Assembly: GCA_010645155.1 (NCBI GenBank)
Contig: CM021319.1
Span: forward strand, 19,054 to 83,053
From: Tigriopus japonicus
Taxonomy: Eukaryota; Arthropoda; Copepoda; Harpacticoida; Harpacticidae
Direction of reading: 5' to 3'
Length of the DNA stretch: 64,000 bases
Shown: positions 1 to 10,107 of the stretch, one piece after another
How positions within the stretch are numbered: position 1 is the first letter of the stretch
Layout of the letters: each line of letters starts with the position of its first letter
The notes under the pieces: model-generated
The model's input: the letters and a program-made list of their open reading frames with translations, nothing else
Told to the model about the DNA's origin: nothing
Database searches by the model: none
Position numbers and translations under genes: made by a program

Positions 1-147
1 TCCTCCAAATGAGGCTCCGTACTCCAATTGAGGCTCCGTCCTCCGGTTGAGGCTCCGTCCTCCGATTGAGGCTCCGTCCTCCGATTGAGGCTCCGTCCTC
101 CGATTGAGGCTCCGTCCTCCGATTGAGGCTCCGTCCTCCGATTGAGG
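1..147. repeat. 19-bp tandem repeat
   Basis: About 7.7 head-to-tail copies of a 19-bp unit (CCTCCGATTGAGGCTCCGT). The first copies vary at three or four positions and the last ones are identical. The array runs off the window start, so its full size is unknown. No open frame of note lies across it. Confidence 0.95.
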
Positions 148-975
148 GAGTCACTCTGTCCCAGGGGCTTCAAACGTTTTATCCTCGTCGCCATTGAAAT
201 AACGTGAAGTGCACACGAAATAAAGTAGTTTTGAAGGGTGAAGCCCCCGAGAACATGTCTTTATTACTGTTGACTAGCATGAATATCACAGCCTTTTTAT
301 ATGGTTTTGACTAGAGCATTATTAGTTGTGAACGCACTCCAACTGCAGTTGAAGTGCGATGTATCAGAGGTAATAACTAGAGCCACGGGGTGGGTGTGCA
401 AAAGATTTTTTGGACAAGTTACAGGTGTCGAATAGCAAAGGTTGGATGTGAAAACGTGACTTTTTCCATAACCATTGTGCCCAAACAAACAAATACAGTC
501 TGTTCAATGGACTGTATTACCGTTTGTGCAAGGTTGCTGTGGTTGTTTTGGAATATTGCGATTACAGAGTGTGAACTTGTTTGGGCACCAGTGATCAATA
601 AACCAAAGGTCAGCTGGGGCCTGAAAATTGTCCGACAAATCGTTCGCCGAGTCTGGCTGTACATAGCCACTCTGGAACTCTGTGACTAGAGCAATGAGAA
701 AATGTTGTTTTGCCGTAGGGCCAAAGGCATCAAGGATTGAAAACACCTTGTTCCTTTTCTGTGCTCCCGTCAGCAATAAACTGACCCTACACCTTGAAAC
801 GTGTGGAAACTTTGCTTGACTTCAAAAACCTTTTTTCCTAGCCTTAGACTTAAACTAAAGACGGAAAAAATATGCTTTATCCGTTTTAGGCCCTAAAACA
901 AGTTTTTAAGCAAATAAAGCATATGTTTTATATTTTCAAGCATATTTGTAAGGCATGTTTGTGTTTTCGCCAGAA
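148..975. other. intergenic, no supported gene
   Basis: Short overlapping open frames occur on both strands around 300-780, but none shows a domain, a splice pattern or a recognisable motif. The end of the stretch is AT-rich and runs into the T-rich tail of the SINE that follows. I see nothing else here. Confidence 0.5.
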
Positions 976-1870
976 TTTTTATTTTTTGACTGTTGGTGCT
1001 AGGGTCTCCCAGCCAGCAAAACCTGCCATCACATCGTCCATTTTTTCCGATAGGCATTTTCATGGGTTCCAGGACAACTCAATCCAGCGGACAACTCGAC
1101 CCAGAGGACAACTCGACCCAATGGACAACTCAACCCAGCGGACAAGTCGACCCAACGGACAACTCGACCCAGGACAACTCGACCCAGCGGACAACTCGAC
1201 CCAACGGACAACTCGACCCAACGGACAACTCAACCCAACAAATAACTCAACCCAGCGGATAACTCGACCCAGTGGACAACTTAACCTAATGAACCCTAAA
1301 AACAACTAAACTCACAACAAAAGTCGAGCTTGTGGAAGTCTGAAAAAGCACGAAACTCAAACTAGTGGTTCAAAATATTCACTTTAATTCAAAAAATTAA
1401 ATTTGAGGAAGGAACAATCTGCCTTTAGCATTGGGAAAAATTAGTAAAATAATATTCAATAGCAAAAATGCCTTTTGCAAATTTGAGGTTATATTTTTTT
1501 ATAGATTTTCTGAAAAATGGGGATCTGCCATGCAATTTTGATTATTAGATTGTTTAGTTCTGTTTTGTGCCTTTTTGAAGTTGTCCATTAAGTCGAGTTT
1601 CTGCTGGGTTGAGTTGTCCAATGGGTCGAGTTGTCCCCTGGGTCGAGTTGTCCCCTGTGTCGAGTTGTCCTCTGGGTCGAGTTGTCCGCTGGATCGAGTT
1701 GTCCTGGGTCGGGTTGTCCATTGGGTCGACTTGTCCGCTGGGTTGAGTTGTCCATTGGGTTGAGTTGTCGTGGGTCGAGTTGTCCTGTCACCATTTTCAT
1801 GTCTGGCATCAGAATGGTTCTCTGTCTGTGGGTGTGGATTAACGTCTAGAAGTTTCCTTTAGAGAGGTCG
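976..1870 (-). mobile_element. tRNA-derived SINE, interrupted copy
   Basis: Flanks of 976-1064 and 1792-1870 align with the more complete SINE at 32818-33081. Shared text includes GGTGCTAGGGTC, CATCACATCGTCCA, CCGATAGGCA and ATCAGAATGGTTCTC. Orientation is minus, because the T-rich stretch (the A-rich tail of the minus strand) lies at the left. The tRNA-like head seen in the other copy is missing: the homology stops near GAGGTCGGG and runs straight into a palindromic MITE at 1874. The copy is split in its body by the foldback element at 1065-1791. Confidence 0.75.
1065..1791. mobile_element. foldback-like element with tandem-repeat arms
   Basis: The left arm (about 1065-1291) is a tandem array of a ~17-bp unit (GGACAACTCGACCCARC). 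The right arm (about 1577-1791) is the same unit in reverse complement. A ~285-bp AT-rich loop without repeats separates them. The insertion is bracketed by the direct repeat CATTTTCATG (1055-1064 and 1792-1801), which occurs once at the matching place of the uninterrupted SINE. Foldback transposons are known for modular tandem-repeat inverted arms and ~9-bp target duplications, so structure and target duplication both fit. No transposase is encoded. Open frames on both strands are by-products of the repeat. Confidence 0.75.
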
Positions 1871-1873
1871 GGA

Positions 1874-2297
1874 AGGCTAACGAAAAGAACTATGATTTCC
1901 AATAGGAACAAATCAACTAAGTTCCTCTGTACATAATACCTTGTTTATGTTGACTTGAATACGTATTTCGATTTTCATCTCAATCGAACTTCAGAGTCAA
2001 AAGTTATGCTCTCTCAAGGTTCAGTGCAAATCCTACCAATAATGAAGGAAATGGCCCTTTACTGGTAATTCTTTTACCACAACAGGGCAACTCATTCATT
2101 TTATACTCTCATCAGTACAAAACTTTGAGAAGGCATGACTTTTCACTCCGCTCTTCGATTGAGCTGAAATTTGAAATACACAATCCACTAAATACAAGCA
2201 AGGTCTCGTTTGCAGAACAGCGCAATTTAATTAATCCTTCTGGATATCATAATTCTCACCGTTAGCCTCCCACTCCATAAATTCTTTGCTTCTGAAC
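1874..2297 (-). mobile_element. palindromic MITE family, copy 1
   Basis: One of four copies in the window of a ~440-bp near-perfect palindrome (others at 32545, 35135 and 55897). The two halves are inverted copies. The left half carries CAATCGAACTTCAGAGTC and ATGCTCTCTCAAGG; the right half carries GAGAAGGCATGAC and TTCGATTGAGCTGAAA. The outer end reads CTCCATAAATTCTTTGCTTC. The left tip seems to have lost its outermost bases against the SINE. It has no coding capacity. Confidence 0.8.
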
Positions 2298-2949
2298 CAC
2301 AACTCCTTGAGGTTGCGAGATTCTAAATTTAAATTTAAAACATTTCAAATTTCAAATTTAACTTAAACTTTCTTTACTTAACCTAACCCAATAAATTTTG
2401 TTCTCTCTTTGTGTCCCCTCCCGCTAAAAAGATATCTCCCGGTAGCTTCCATTCGATCCTATTTGTAAAAATTACTTTCATCAGTACAAAATATCTCACT
2501 TATTCACTTTCTCTCATCTGAAACCTTTGCTTTTTCACACACACATTTTACGATATACCATTATCAATTTTAGCACATAAAGCTTTGGCCATGCAACTAA
2601 TTTTCTACATGGGATCAGAATTTCTTTCACATTGTGATGTAATTTAGAAGTTGCCGTTCTCTTACGCAAATGTTTTTATGCCGTTGACATTGAAGACCAG
2701 CCCAAAAAAACAATATGGAAAGGCCACCTTCATTTGACTTTCATGTGATTTGTGACAAAAACACGAAAACAGAGGCCTTGTCAACAAAAATCCATTTATC
2801 TATTTTTTATCAAAAGCCTTACACCACGCTTTATTTGAATAGGCTAAAAAGTAACCATGCAAAGAACACAACGTATATGATAAAAAAACCTTTGAGGATG
2901 TCCTTTCTAACTTGCAAACCTTGTGGATTTAATTTGAAATAGATAACCC
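2298..2949. other. AT-rich intergenic
   Basis: AT-rich DNA with runs such as AAATTTAAATTTAAAAC near 2330. Nothing coding is supported. The open frame at 2715-2942 has no recognisable content. Confidence 0.5.
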
Positions 2950-3420
2950 TTGTTTTCATGTCAAAAGAAGGGCCATATTAATTGCCAAGAGAACGGCCTT
3001 CAAGTCAATACCATTAAGACGAAGGCCATGGTTTTCCATAAAGGTCGTCTGCCCCCCACCTCCTTCCATATCAACAATAGTCCGATTGAAAACGTCAAGT
3101 TTTTCAACTATATTGGTTTCACCTTCACTACTCAACTTTCCTTCAACAAGCACCTCAACCTTGCAATAACCAAGGCCAGGGCCAGGATCGGATACATCTG
3201 CAATAGACTTCCAATCAAGAACCTCCCTCTTCCAATGGTCCTTCAACTCTTCCAGACAGACCTGCATTACCCCCACCTTCCTCTACGGCCTTCATATCTG
3301 GTTTCCCAACTCTGCCCAATCCGCCCTAAAATCCACCCACACCACCTACACCAAATTCCTCAAAAGATACCTCTCCGTGCCTAATATGCCAATAGTGCAT
3401 GGACGTATTTCACATGCAAA
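2950..3420 (+). pseudogene. non-LTR retrotransposon reverse transcriptase fragment
   Basis: The translation carries the region that follows the YADD box of LINE reverse transcriptases: NGLQVNTIKTKAMVFHKG, then IENVKFFNYIG (the F.YLG signature), then KARARIGYICNRLP. After about 3257 the homology moves to another frame (TPTFLYGLHIWFP, LSVPNMPIVHGR), so at least one frameshift is present. The front of the polymerase is absent (5' truncation). The 3' part of the same LINE probably continues at 10108-10458, on the far side of the DNA transposon at 3792-10105. It is a dead fragment; I cannot name the clade. Confidence 0.75.
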
Positions 3421-3572
3421 ACTGAGCCCTACACCACCGAGCGGGCAAGGTTAGTGTCCAACAGTGTTAGGAACCTGACCTTTCCGAAGGTGATGTCTGG
3501 ACACATGCTGTCATTCCCGGTCAAGGACTTGACAACACCTTATAAGGGAAGCTCAGTAAACATCAGCTGGGC

Positions 3573-3767
3573 CTGTTTTTTGCTCCGTAGCACCGTCGTG
3601 GCCTCTGGTGTCTCATTGCTTCACTAAAATTCTACGATCGCATCTCATTCTCGACCGTTTGTTGCGGAGCAACTGACCGTTTGAAATATTTGATCGAGCG
3701 CAGAACAGGAAAGAACAGAATCACCAGAAAAGGGCGGCGCACACTACGGAGCACAAAATCAACACCC
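3573..3767. repeat. possible small inverted-repeat element
   Basis: GCTCCGTAGCACCG near 3582 and CGGCGCACACTACGGAGC near 3735 are imperfect inverted copies, giving ends like TTTTTTGCTCCGTAG. I could not find a convincing target duplication. It may be a decayed MITE within the LINE fragment. Confidence 0.3.
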
Positions 3768-3791
3768 TTTTTCTCACTGTGCTTATCCAAT

Positions 3792-4084
3792 GAACCGAAG
3801 GAAGCTCAAGCTGACTTTTAGGGTTCAGAATATGACCGCCAGAGGCGCTGACAACGCAAGGTCTAGGCAGAAATCCTTAACGGCGCTGGGGCAAACTTTA
3901 GGAGCTTTCAAATGTAAAAAATAATGATGATGTGATTCCAAAAACGGTGTCAGTTTGTTTGAAGGATGGTAGAGCATGTTTTCCACATATATTGAGTAGA
4001 CTCTAAAGTTTCTGGCTTCAACTAGGCAACCTCAAAAGATCTACTGAGGTTGCGTCGTTCATCGTTTTTCGACGGTCACCCTGA
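3792..4084 (+). repeat. left terminal inverted repeat of the ISL2EU-type element
   Basis: 293 bp, inverted copy of 9813-10105. By eye the arms match except near the inner end (CGACGGTCACCCTGA here against CAACGGTCACTCTGA). Homology stops sharply after CTGA. No host-like sequence lies inside it. Confidence 0.9.
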
Positions 4085-4113
4085 CTTGGCTCTTGCCTGT
4101 ACTAGGTGTACTG

Positions 4114-4411
4114 TACTGATGGGTTTCGAGTTGGATTTTTGGCCGAGTTTTGCCACTTTGGATTTTAAGGTCAAAAAGTTGACCCCCAACTAATCTTCTC
4201 AACTAGAGACGTCATAAAATATGGCAGCACTGCCAACTCGAAATCCAAAAGTATAGCTACTGATGGAACTCGAAATCGAACTAGTTCGAGTGTTGCCAAA
4301 TTGGTCCCTGTTTAGGTCTTTTTGAAAACGTTCAATACAACCTGCCCTAATCAACAATGATCAACTTCCGAGTAAAAAATGGCAGCACTCCCGGTTCGAA
4401 ACCCATCACTA
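4114..4411. mobile_element. hAT-type MITE nested in the transposon
   Basis: 298 bp with ends TACTGATGGGTTTCGAGTTGG and, inverted, TAGTGATGGGTTTCGAACCGG. A perfect 8-bp target duplication GTGTACTG lies at 4106-4113 and 4412-4419. The 8-bp duplication and the TGATGGG-type end fit hAT elements. It is non-coding and sits just inside the left terminal repeat, upstream of the nuclease start. Confidence 0.85.
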
Positions 4412-4555
4412 GTGTACTGGGGTTGTGGTATAAATTGTAAACTAGTCCAAACAAGGTGCAAGGAGCGTGGGACGGAAAGTCCTTGCACGCAGTGGTCTCT
4501 TCCTGTTACTCGTTGGAATTAGTGAGTGAGTGAGTGAGTGAGTGATTGCCAAAAC

Positions 4556-7315
4556 ATGACCGAATATGGTTCCTGGTCCGTGGATAAGCTACGCAAGGAA
4601 TTGCGGTTGCGTGGAGGACGAGTCACGGGGCCCAAGAATGACCTGGTGTGCCGGGTGGATATAAACGGCTGTAAGAGAATCTGCGGTCACGACAGCTTCA
4701 GTGACAGCTTTGTCAACACATAGCCTAATGGGCAAACCCATCCACCGATCTGTGAGCCCATCCAAACGTCGTCAAACAAGGTAGAGAACGGTGGAGTGGA
4801 CGTAGAAGAAGTACTTAGATGTCTGGTAAGCCTGAGGTGCAAAAGGGGAGAAGTACGAGGAGAAGTGGCAAGCACATGGTTGCCCTGAACGGCGTCAAAC
4901 AACGTAGAGAACGGTTGACAAAGAAGAACAAATAAGAAGTGCGAGGGGAAGCGCCAGCAGCAGCTAAGGACTCAAGACTAAGAGAGAGTGTGCATCTAAA
5001 GAGATGGCAGGTTTGGAAGCAACAAAAGCTGGCTTGCCCTGAGCTGAGACTCTAAAGTGTTTCTCTCAAGCCACCAAAGTATTTCTCTTGTCTACTCCCA
5101 AGGAGCGAGCTCGGGGTTAGCCCTTAGTGGCTCCAAAGGTGATTGAGGTAGAGATGCCTCTAGCTATCCCTCTCTCCTTACGCACACAAGCTGCCGTGAC
5201 CACAGATTCTCTGACAGCCGTTTATACCGGGTGGAAGCTTACGATAGGAATGATGACTTTCGTGGTTCGTCGTCATCGTTGGTCATGATCCCGCCGGCTA
5301 TTCAAATGCCTAACTGGCCCACGACCGGTTTCAGAACTCTGACCACTTCCGATAAAGACCGATTGCCCCCATTGACATCGGAAAGAGTTCAGGAGTACAT
5401 CGTATTCCGCCAAAGCGTCGATATGGCCAGCAACATGGATTTAAAAGCCATACTTCAAGGTCAACAGCTGTTTGATTCGGTTTTGGCCCTCTCATTTACC
5501 CCTACCGAAAACGGGAATGTCCTATTTAGCGGTGTGGTGGAGGCCGCTATGAAAAAACGTCTTAGTTACGCGTTCAAGATTCGAATCAATCTTTGCGGAG
5601 AGGTTCTGAACTCTCATTGCGAGTGCAAGGCTGGAGCGGGCGTTCACGCCACTTGTAAGCACATTGCGGCTGTCTTGATGTCCATCGCGAATTTCATCAA
5701 AACGGGGACTTTGTCCATCCGAAAATCATGTACCGAATCACTTCAAGGCTTTCACAAGCCTAAGTCACCTCATTCAGGTACGGCAGAAGATGAGTACTTA
5801 TCTTCGTGATTGAGTTTTATTCCAGTTTTCACTCAATATAGGGAGCCCCTACAAACTTGCCCACGACACCAGAATGACAGCCTTGGCGGTGGAGGATCCT
5901 CGGCCACGGCAATACCGAAACCGGCCCAATTATCCATCCGAGGTGGACAACTTGACGACCCACTTTTGTCTGGAGAGTGGCTTGGATATTGCTCGTCGAC
6001 GCGCCATCCCCAAGGCAAACTTACAAGCAGCCGTCGTGGATCATGCCTATCTCGCATTGCCCCTCACGGAGGAATAGATTCAAAATGCAAATAAGGTAAG
6101 AAACAACTATTGCCCAAGTTAAGCCGTTTCTGATCTAGATCAAAGTCGATCTAAACTTGTTTTGTAATATGACGCAAAACCGCACAGAGACGCATCAAGA
6201 ATTGCGCAATTTAATTGATGATATTTGTCGCCTATTACCTAAATACTCCAGAAGAAATCTCACTTTGTGACGACCATCGAATAAAAACGAACATAATTAA
6301 AGATTATTTTCCTCTCCAACATCGTTTCCCAGTGTGGAAATGAACATCTTGCAAGTACTATTTTATAAATTGTAAAATTTATGTAAAAATTGAGGTTTTC
6401 GATGTAAATTCCAACTGAAGTCCTAACTCGTGCTTAGTTCCCTTTCATACAATAACTCTCCTAATCTTTTTAAAACCAATTTCAACACTACAATATCTAT
6501 TTCGCTTCAAATCTTCAACGTACATGAAACTTGCATATTCTGAAGCGTGGCATAGATTGGTTTAATTTCTGTTTGTGTAAGTTAATTCATGAGTTTCAAA
6601 TCCTACTACGTACAGAAATTAAAAGCTTTTAATTCATTTATCTTTCCCCCTTCAACAGGTAACACCAGAAGACGTCAAGAGGATTGAATTTGCCACCAGA
6701 TCTCAGTCCAACTCTCAAAACTGGTTCAACGAAAGGCGATTCCGAATAACAGCGTCACGTTTTGGAGAGATCATCAATGCTACTGAGAGAAAAGACTTCT
6801 CTGCTCTATGCAAGTCAATGATTGGGCAAAGGCGACATTGTGGACCAGCTACCAACCATGGAATCATTTATGAAGACCTGGCTCGAAGAGAATTCGCAAC
6901 AAAATACAATAGGAACGTACAGCAATGCGGGCTTTTCGTTGATTTAAATTTCTCCTTCTTGGGAGCGTCTCCCGATGGATTTATTTTGGCCGAAAATGCT
7001 ATTTTAGAGATCAAGTGCCCCTATGAAGGACGAAACGATAAGATCACTGTGGGTAAAAAATTCCCGTGCCTTGAAAACCGACAAAACAAGGTTTGTCTGA
7101 AAAAGACCCATCCTTACTTTTTTCAAGTTCAAGGTCAATTGAACATTTCTGGGGCGAGCCATTGTTACTTTGTTATTTTTATCCATGTCGATTGTCTTGT
7201 TGAAATCATCCATAAAGACGAGGATCTTTACCAGGACACTATGTTGCCGAAGCTTTTGGAGTTTTATGAAGGTTTTTTTAGGGAAGAGGCTGCCTCCGTA
7301 TTAGCAAACATGTAA
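4556..7315 (+). pseudogene. SAP-SWIM-YqaJ nuclease of the ISL2EU-type element
   Basis: Coding blocks are 4556-4659, 5236-5777, 5842-6095 and 6659-7315. Their phases agree and give a 518-residue reading. The gap 4660-5226 is a MITE; the gaps 5778-5841 (64 bp) and 6096-6658 (563 bp) are GT..AG introns. The SAP motif is at residues ~7-34 (WSVDKLRKELRLRGGRVTG). The SWIM zinc finger has C163, C165, C175 and H177 (CEC...CKH). The YqaJ/lambda-exonuclease-like core has E372, D406 (GASPDGF), E417-x-K419 (EIKCPY) and a Q-rich QVQGQL. The last block also keeps the RITASRFGEI motif. The family is known as the second protein of ISL2EU elements; a role in DNA end processing is inferred. Damage: TAG at 6075-6077, probably replacing a Trp codon after LTEE, plus the MITE. 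AATAAA at 7349 is a likely polyA signal. I chose the ATG at 4556 as it directly precedes the SAP motif. Confidence 0.85.
4660..5226. mobile_element. Mutator-like MITE inside the nuclease exon
   Basis: 567 bp. Ends are TATAAACGGCTGTAAGAGAA and, inverted, TATAAACGGCTGTCAGAGAA, with the match continuing through CTGYGGTCACGRCAGCTT (about 40-bp terminal repeats). A perfect 9-bp direct repeat CCGGGTGGA lies at 4651-4659 and 5227-5235. The 9-bp duplication is typical of Mutator-like elements. Skipping the element plus one repeat copy brings the SAP and SWIM blocks into one frame, which independently confirms the insertion. Inside, a GTCAAACAA-GTAGAGAACGGT segment occurs twice (about 4770 and 4892). 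Confidence 0.88.
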
Positions 7316-7383
7316 CTTGGTGATACCTTATGTGTTTTGAATCTAAAGAATAAAACAACCGGTTTGAAAGTAGATCAATGTGT

Positions 7384-9297
7384 TTATGCATTTCTTCCAA
7401 CAATATTTGGTTTGAAATTACACATGGCAAAACAAACATAAAAAATTTGGTCGGCGTATTTAACGAGATTGAAAGACAGCGGTTTGGTGAGAATTTTGTT
7501 CTTTTTAGCCAAACCAATCAAACGCTCGACATGAACTCGTTTGGAGGAACAGCGCCTGTCTTTGACTACGTCATTGGCATCTAGTTGACTCTTCCCTTTT
7601 AACATCGTTGGGGTTTAACGAAAACATTTTGGTTAGCAAACAGATCTTGAACCATAATGCCGCGATCTGCCATGATGCAGTCATTCGCATCCATTTTGTT
7701 CGATAGAAGGAGAGTAGAACGTTCCATTATCTGCCGGTCACTTGTTGCCCCTCCATATAATGGAGATACATAAGTAAAACACCCGGAGGGGGAAATTCCG
7801 ACCATACTTTTGAGTGTGTTCTTGTTTTTGTAAGAGGACCATGTCCCACTTTGGGTTTTTACGTGCTTTGGCTTGTCAATTGGAATTTCTGTGGCATCCA
7901 GTATCACTCTTGTATTTGGAAATTGCGATTTGAAGCCAGTAGGCATGTGCTGTTGAACAATTTCCTTTGGAATCCACATGTCGAGTTCATGTAATTGGAG
8001 ATACATAAATGAGATCCACGTCCGAAAAACCTTCCCCACCTGAAGTTTGGGGAGCTCAAATAAAAAGCTCAATTCAACGTTGTCAGTTCCTTGTCTTAAT
8101 TTTGTAAGAGTGAGGAAACACTCATTTTGAGAAGATAATCTGGATTTGTAAGTTAGATGGTTGGAAGCAGGACCTAAACACGTAAAAAAAATAGATAAAG
8201 TGTTCATAGTTTTGCAACTCCGTGTAGTATTTGATTCGCTCCGGAGAATCACGAACTTTTTCGATGGTTAGACCAATTCCAGTGTTCCCTTTCAGATTTG
8301 TTTCGACTGGAATATCACTCTTTTGAGGGCATAGTTCTAAAGATGTGTTTTGATTTGTTCTTTTTTCAAGAACCTTTTCTTCAAAATTCAAGACGTGCTC
8401 TTTGGCAAAAAGGTCGACCTTCTCTTCATAACCATCGGCGTCATGGCTCTCGGCACCTTCACGGCCTTCGACGTCATCAAGTCTTTTGGTACCATAGCGA
8501 ACGTTGACGTTATCCCGGTCTTCGGTGTAGCCATAAACATGGGCTACAGCGTCGCTCTGTTTATCAATGGTGTCATGCTCATCGTCAAACCCGTTGTTGG
8601 TTTTATTGGAGTCATTAACAACGCTATTTTGGCGATAGCAAACGTTTGATTCATCGGTTTTATGGTCATCATCGTCATTATCTTGATTTCCATCACCAAC
8701 GACAACAACGATTTGTTGTCCAATGTCATTAGCCTGTTCCTGTATGGAGATATCAGGGAAAACAGTGTTCTGGGAGTTTTCCAACGTGTTTTCATGAACA
8801 TGGCCCCCTTCTGTATTGGTGTTGTCATTGTTGGGGTGGTTACGCTCATTCAAGAAATGCGCTGGTACGTTGTTGTTGTTCTTGTTGTTGTTTTGGTTGT
8901 TGTTGTTGTTGTTGTCCTGTTTAGGCTCACGGCTCCTCCTCAACATGGTCGTGGCCACTTGAGAGCATCGTTTTCTTGATTGTCCTGGGGCTCGTTTGGA
9001 CGACGCAGTAATGATGGTCGCGAACGGTAACAAGATCGATGGAACCGCATCCTTTTTGAGACGAAATTGCTCCCGTTTAGTGGAAAAGCCCGCCTCAAAG
9101 ATTTTGGTAGGGGCAAAATCTGTCTCTTTAAAGTGACTCCGGCAAATCTTGTGGTGATGGGAAGGTTTCCACAAGGTTTTCCGGGTGGGATGAACCCGCC
9201 TAATGGCAATGCACCAGTCTTTTCGAGTCACTGGGTCCTTTGGAAAGCCAATGGATGCCCGTTGGTTGCATAACGGAACCGCACAAGTATTGACCAT
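7384..9297 (-). pseudogene. THAP-domain DDE transposase, frameshifted
   Basis: The N-terminus is a THAP zinc finger: C5, C10, C52 and H55 with the closing AVPSI motif near residue 86. An Asn/Asp-rich linker follows (poly-Asn from GTT repeats at 8871-8918 on +), then the ERIKYYTELQNYEHF segment, an HTH_4-like region, and a DDE_4 nuclease core. Catalytic candidates are D in VILDATEIP (~7897), D in IMADRGIM (~7666) and E in VHVERLIG (~7526), all kept. The frame breaks twice at homopolymers: an 8-base T run (minus strand) near 8188 looks one base too long, and a C run near 7615 looks one base too short. They could be true decay or assembly error. It ends at TAA 7384-7386. It would bind the terminal repeats and cut and paste the element. 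It lies tail to tail with the nuclease gene. Confidence 0.85.
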
Positions 9298-9812
9298 GTC
9301 TTAATTAAATATTGGATCGAGTGAATGAGCCACTGATTTGGTGAGGTTGGAGAGAGAGAGTGAGTGAGTGAGTGAGTGCTGTTTTTCAACCATGGTGACC
9401 AAAACTAGTTGGCCCCTTGTACAACAACGAAGACAAATGTTCGAGGTTCAAGCCGAATGAAGACAAACAAAAACTTTGAAACTGAATCCATAAGTAATCA
9501 GACCTATTTGGGTTACAGCATTTTCTATCAAAGGATGAAAATCCAACATTGAAACATTCGAACGTAAGATGGGTAAAGAGAAAATTTTGAAGCAAGTAAC
9601 AATACAAGACCTTTGCACTTTTTGGGGGACCCTTGTCTTCGTCATGGAAGAGAAATTCATCAAAAATAGAAAAAGCTATCACCTCTTGGATTGGAAATCG
9701 CACATACCTATATAAGAAAATTGAAAGCCGAACTGGTTTCACTTTATCAAAGATAAAAGCACCATGCACTGGTTACCCTGAATTAGGACAACTCCTTGAC
9801 GATTTGACGGAT
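9298..9812. other. non-coding 5' flank of the transposase gene
   Basis: It lies between the transposase start and the right terminal repeat and should hold the transposase promoter. A short (GTGA)n tract sits at 9360-9379, and a similar one lies near the left end at 4519-4545. Open frames at 9386-9769 (-) and 9633-9821 (+) show no motif and I do not support them. Confidence 0.5.
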
Positions 9813-10105
9813 TCAGAGTGACCGTTGAAAAACGATGAACGACGCAACCTCAGTAGATCTTTTGAGGTTGCCTAGTTGAAGCCAGAAACTTTAGAGTCTA
9901 CTCAATATATGTGGAAAACATGCTCTACCATCCTTCAAACAAACTGACACCGTTTTTGGAATCACATCATCATTATTTTTTACATTTGAAAGCTCCTAAA
10001 GTTTGCCCCAGCGCCGTTAAGGATTTCTGCCTAGACCTTGCGTTGTCAGCGCCTCTGGCGGTCATATTCTGAACCCTAAAAGTCAGCTTGAGCTTCCTTC
10101 GGTTC
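9813..10105 (-). repeat. right terminal inverted repeat of the ISL2EU-type element
   Basis: Inverted copy of 3792-4084, ending CTTCCTTCGGTTC followed by AT. About two mismatches over 293 bp. Confidence 0.9.
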
Positions 10106-10107
10106 AT

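Larger units (their letters stand above)
3792..10105. mobile_element. ISL2EU-type two-gene DNA transposon (6.3 kb)
   Basis: A 6314-bp element with 293-bp terminal inverted repeats starting GAACCGAAGGAAGCTC. It is flanked by AT on both sides (3790-3791 and 10106-10107), consistent with the 2-bp AT duplication I recall for the ISL2EU/IS4EU group. It holds two convergent genes: a spliced SAP-SWIM-YqaJ nuclease on + (4556-7315) and a THAP-HTH-DDE transposase on - (9297-7384). Their stops lie within 70 bp of each other. This gene pair is the known hallmark of ISL2EU elements, a PIF/Harbinger relative. The copy is damaged: one nonsense codon and one MITE in the nuclease, and two homopolymer frameshifts in the transposase. 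Yet the two terminal repeats differ at only about two positions, so the copy is young. It sits inside a LINE fragment. Confidence 0.88.

Noticed and set aside
1..147. CRISPR-like repeat array
   Set aside because: The units are contiguous with no spacers, and the genome is eukaryotic.
923..1309. 128-codon open frame of repeated TRPNGQLDP-like text
   Set aside because: It is a translation of the 17-bp repeat arm of the foldback element, and several frames and both strands are equally open.
8298..8979. Long plus-strand open frames with hydrophobic text
   Set aside because: They are the complement of the Asn/Asp-rich linker of the THAP transposase, whose minus frame carries the domains.
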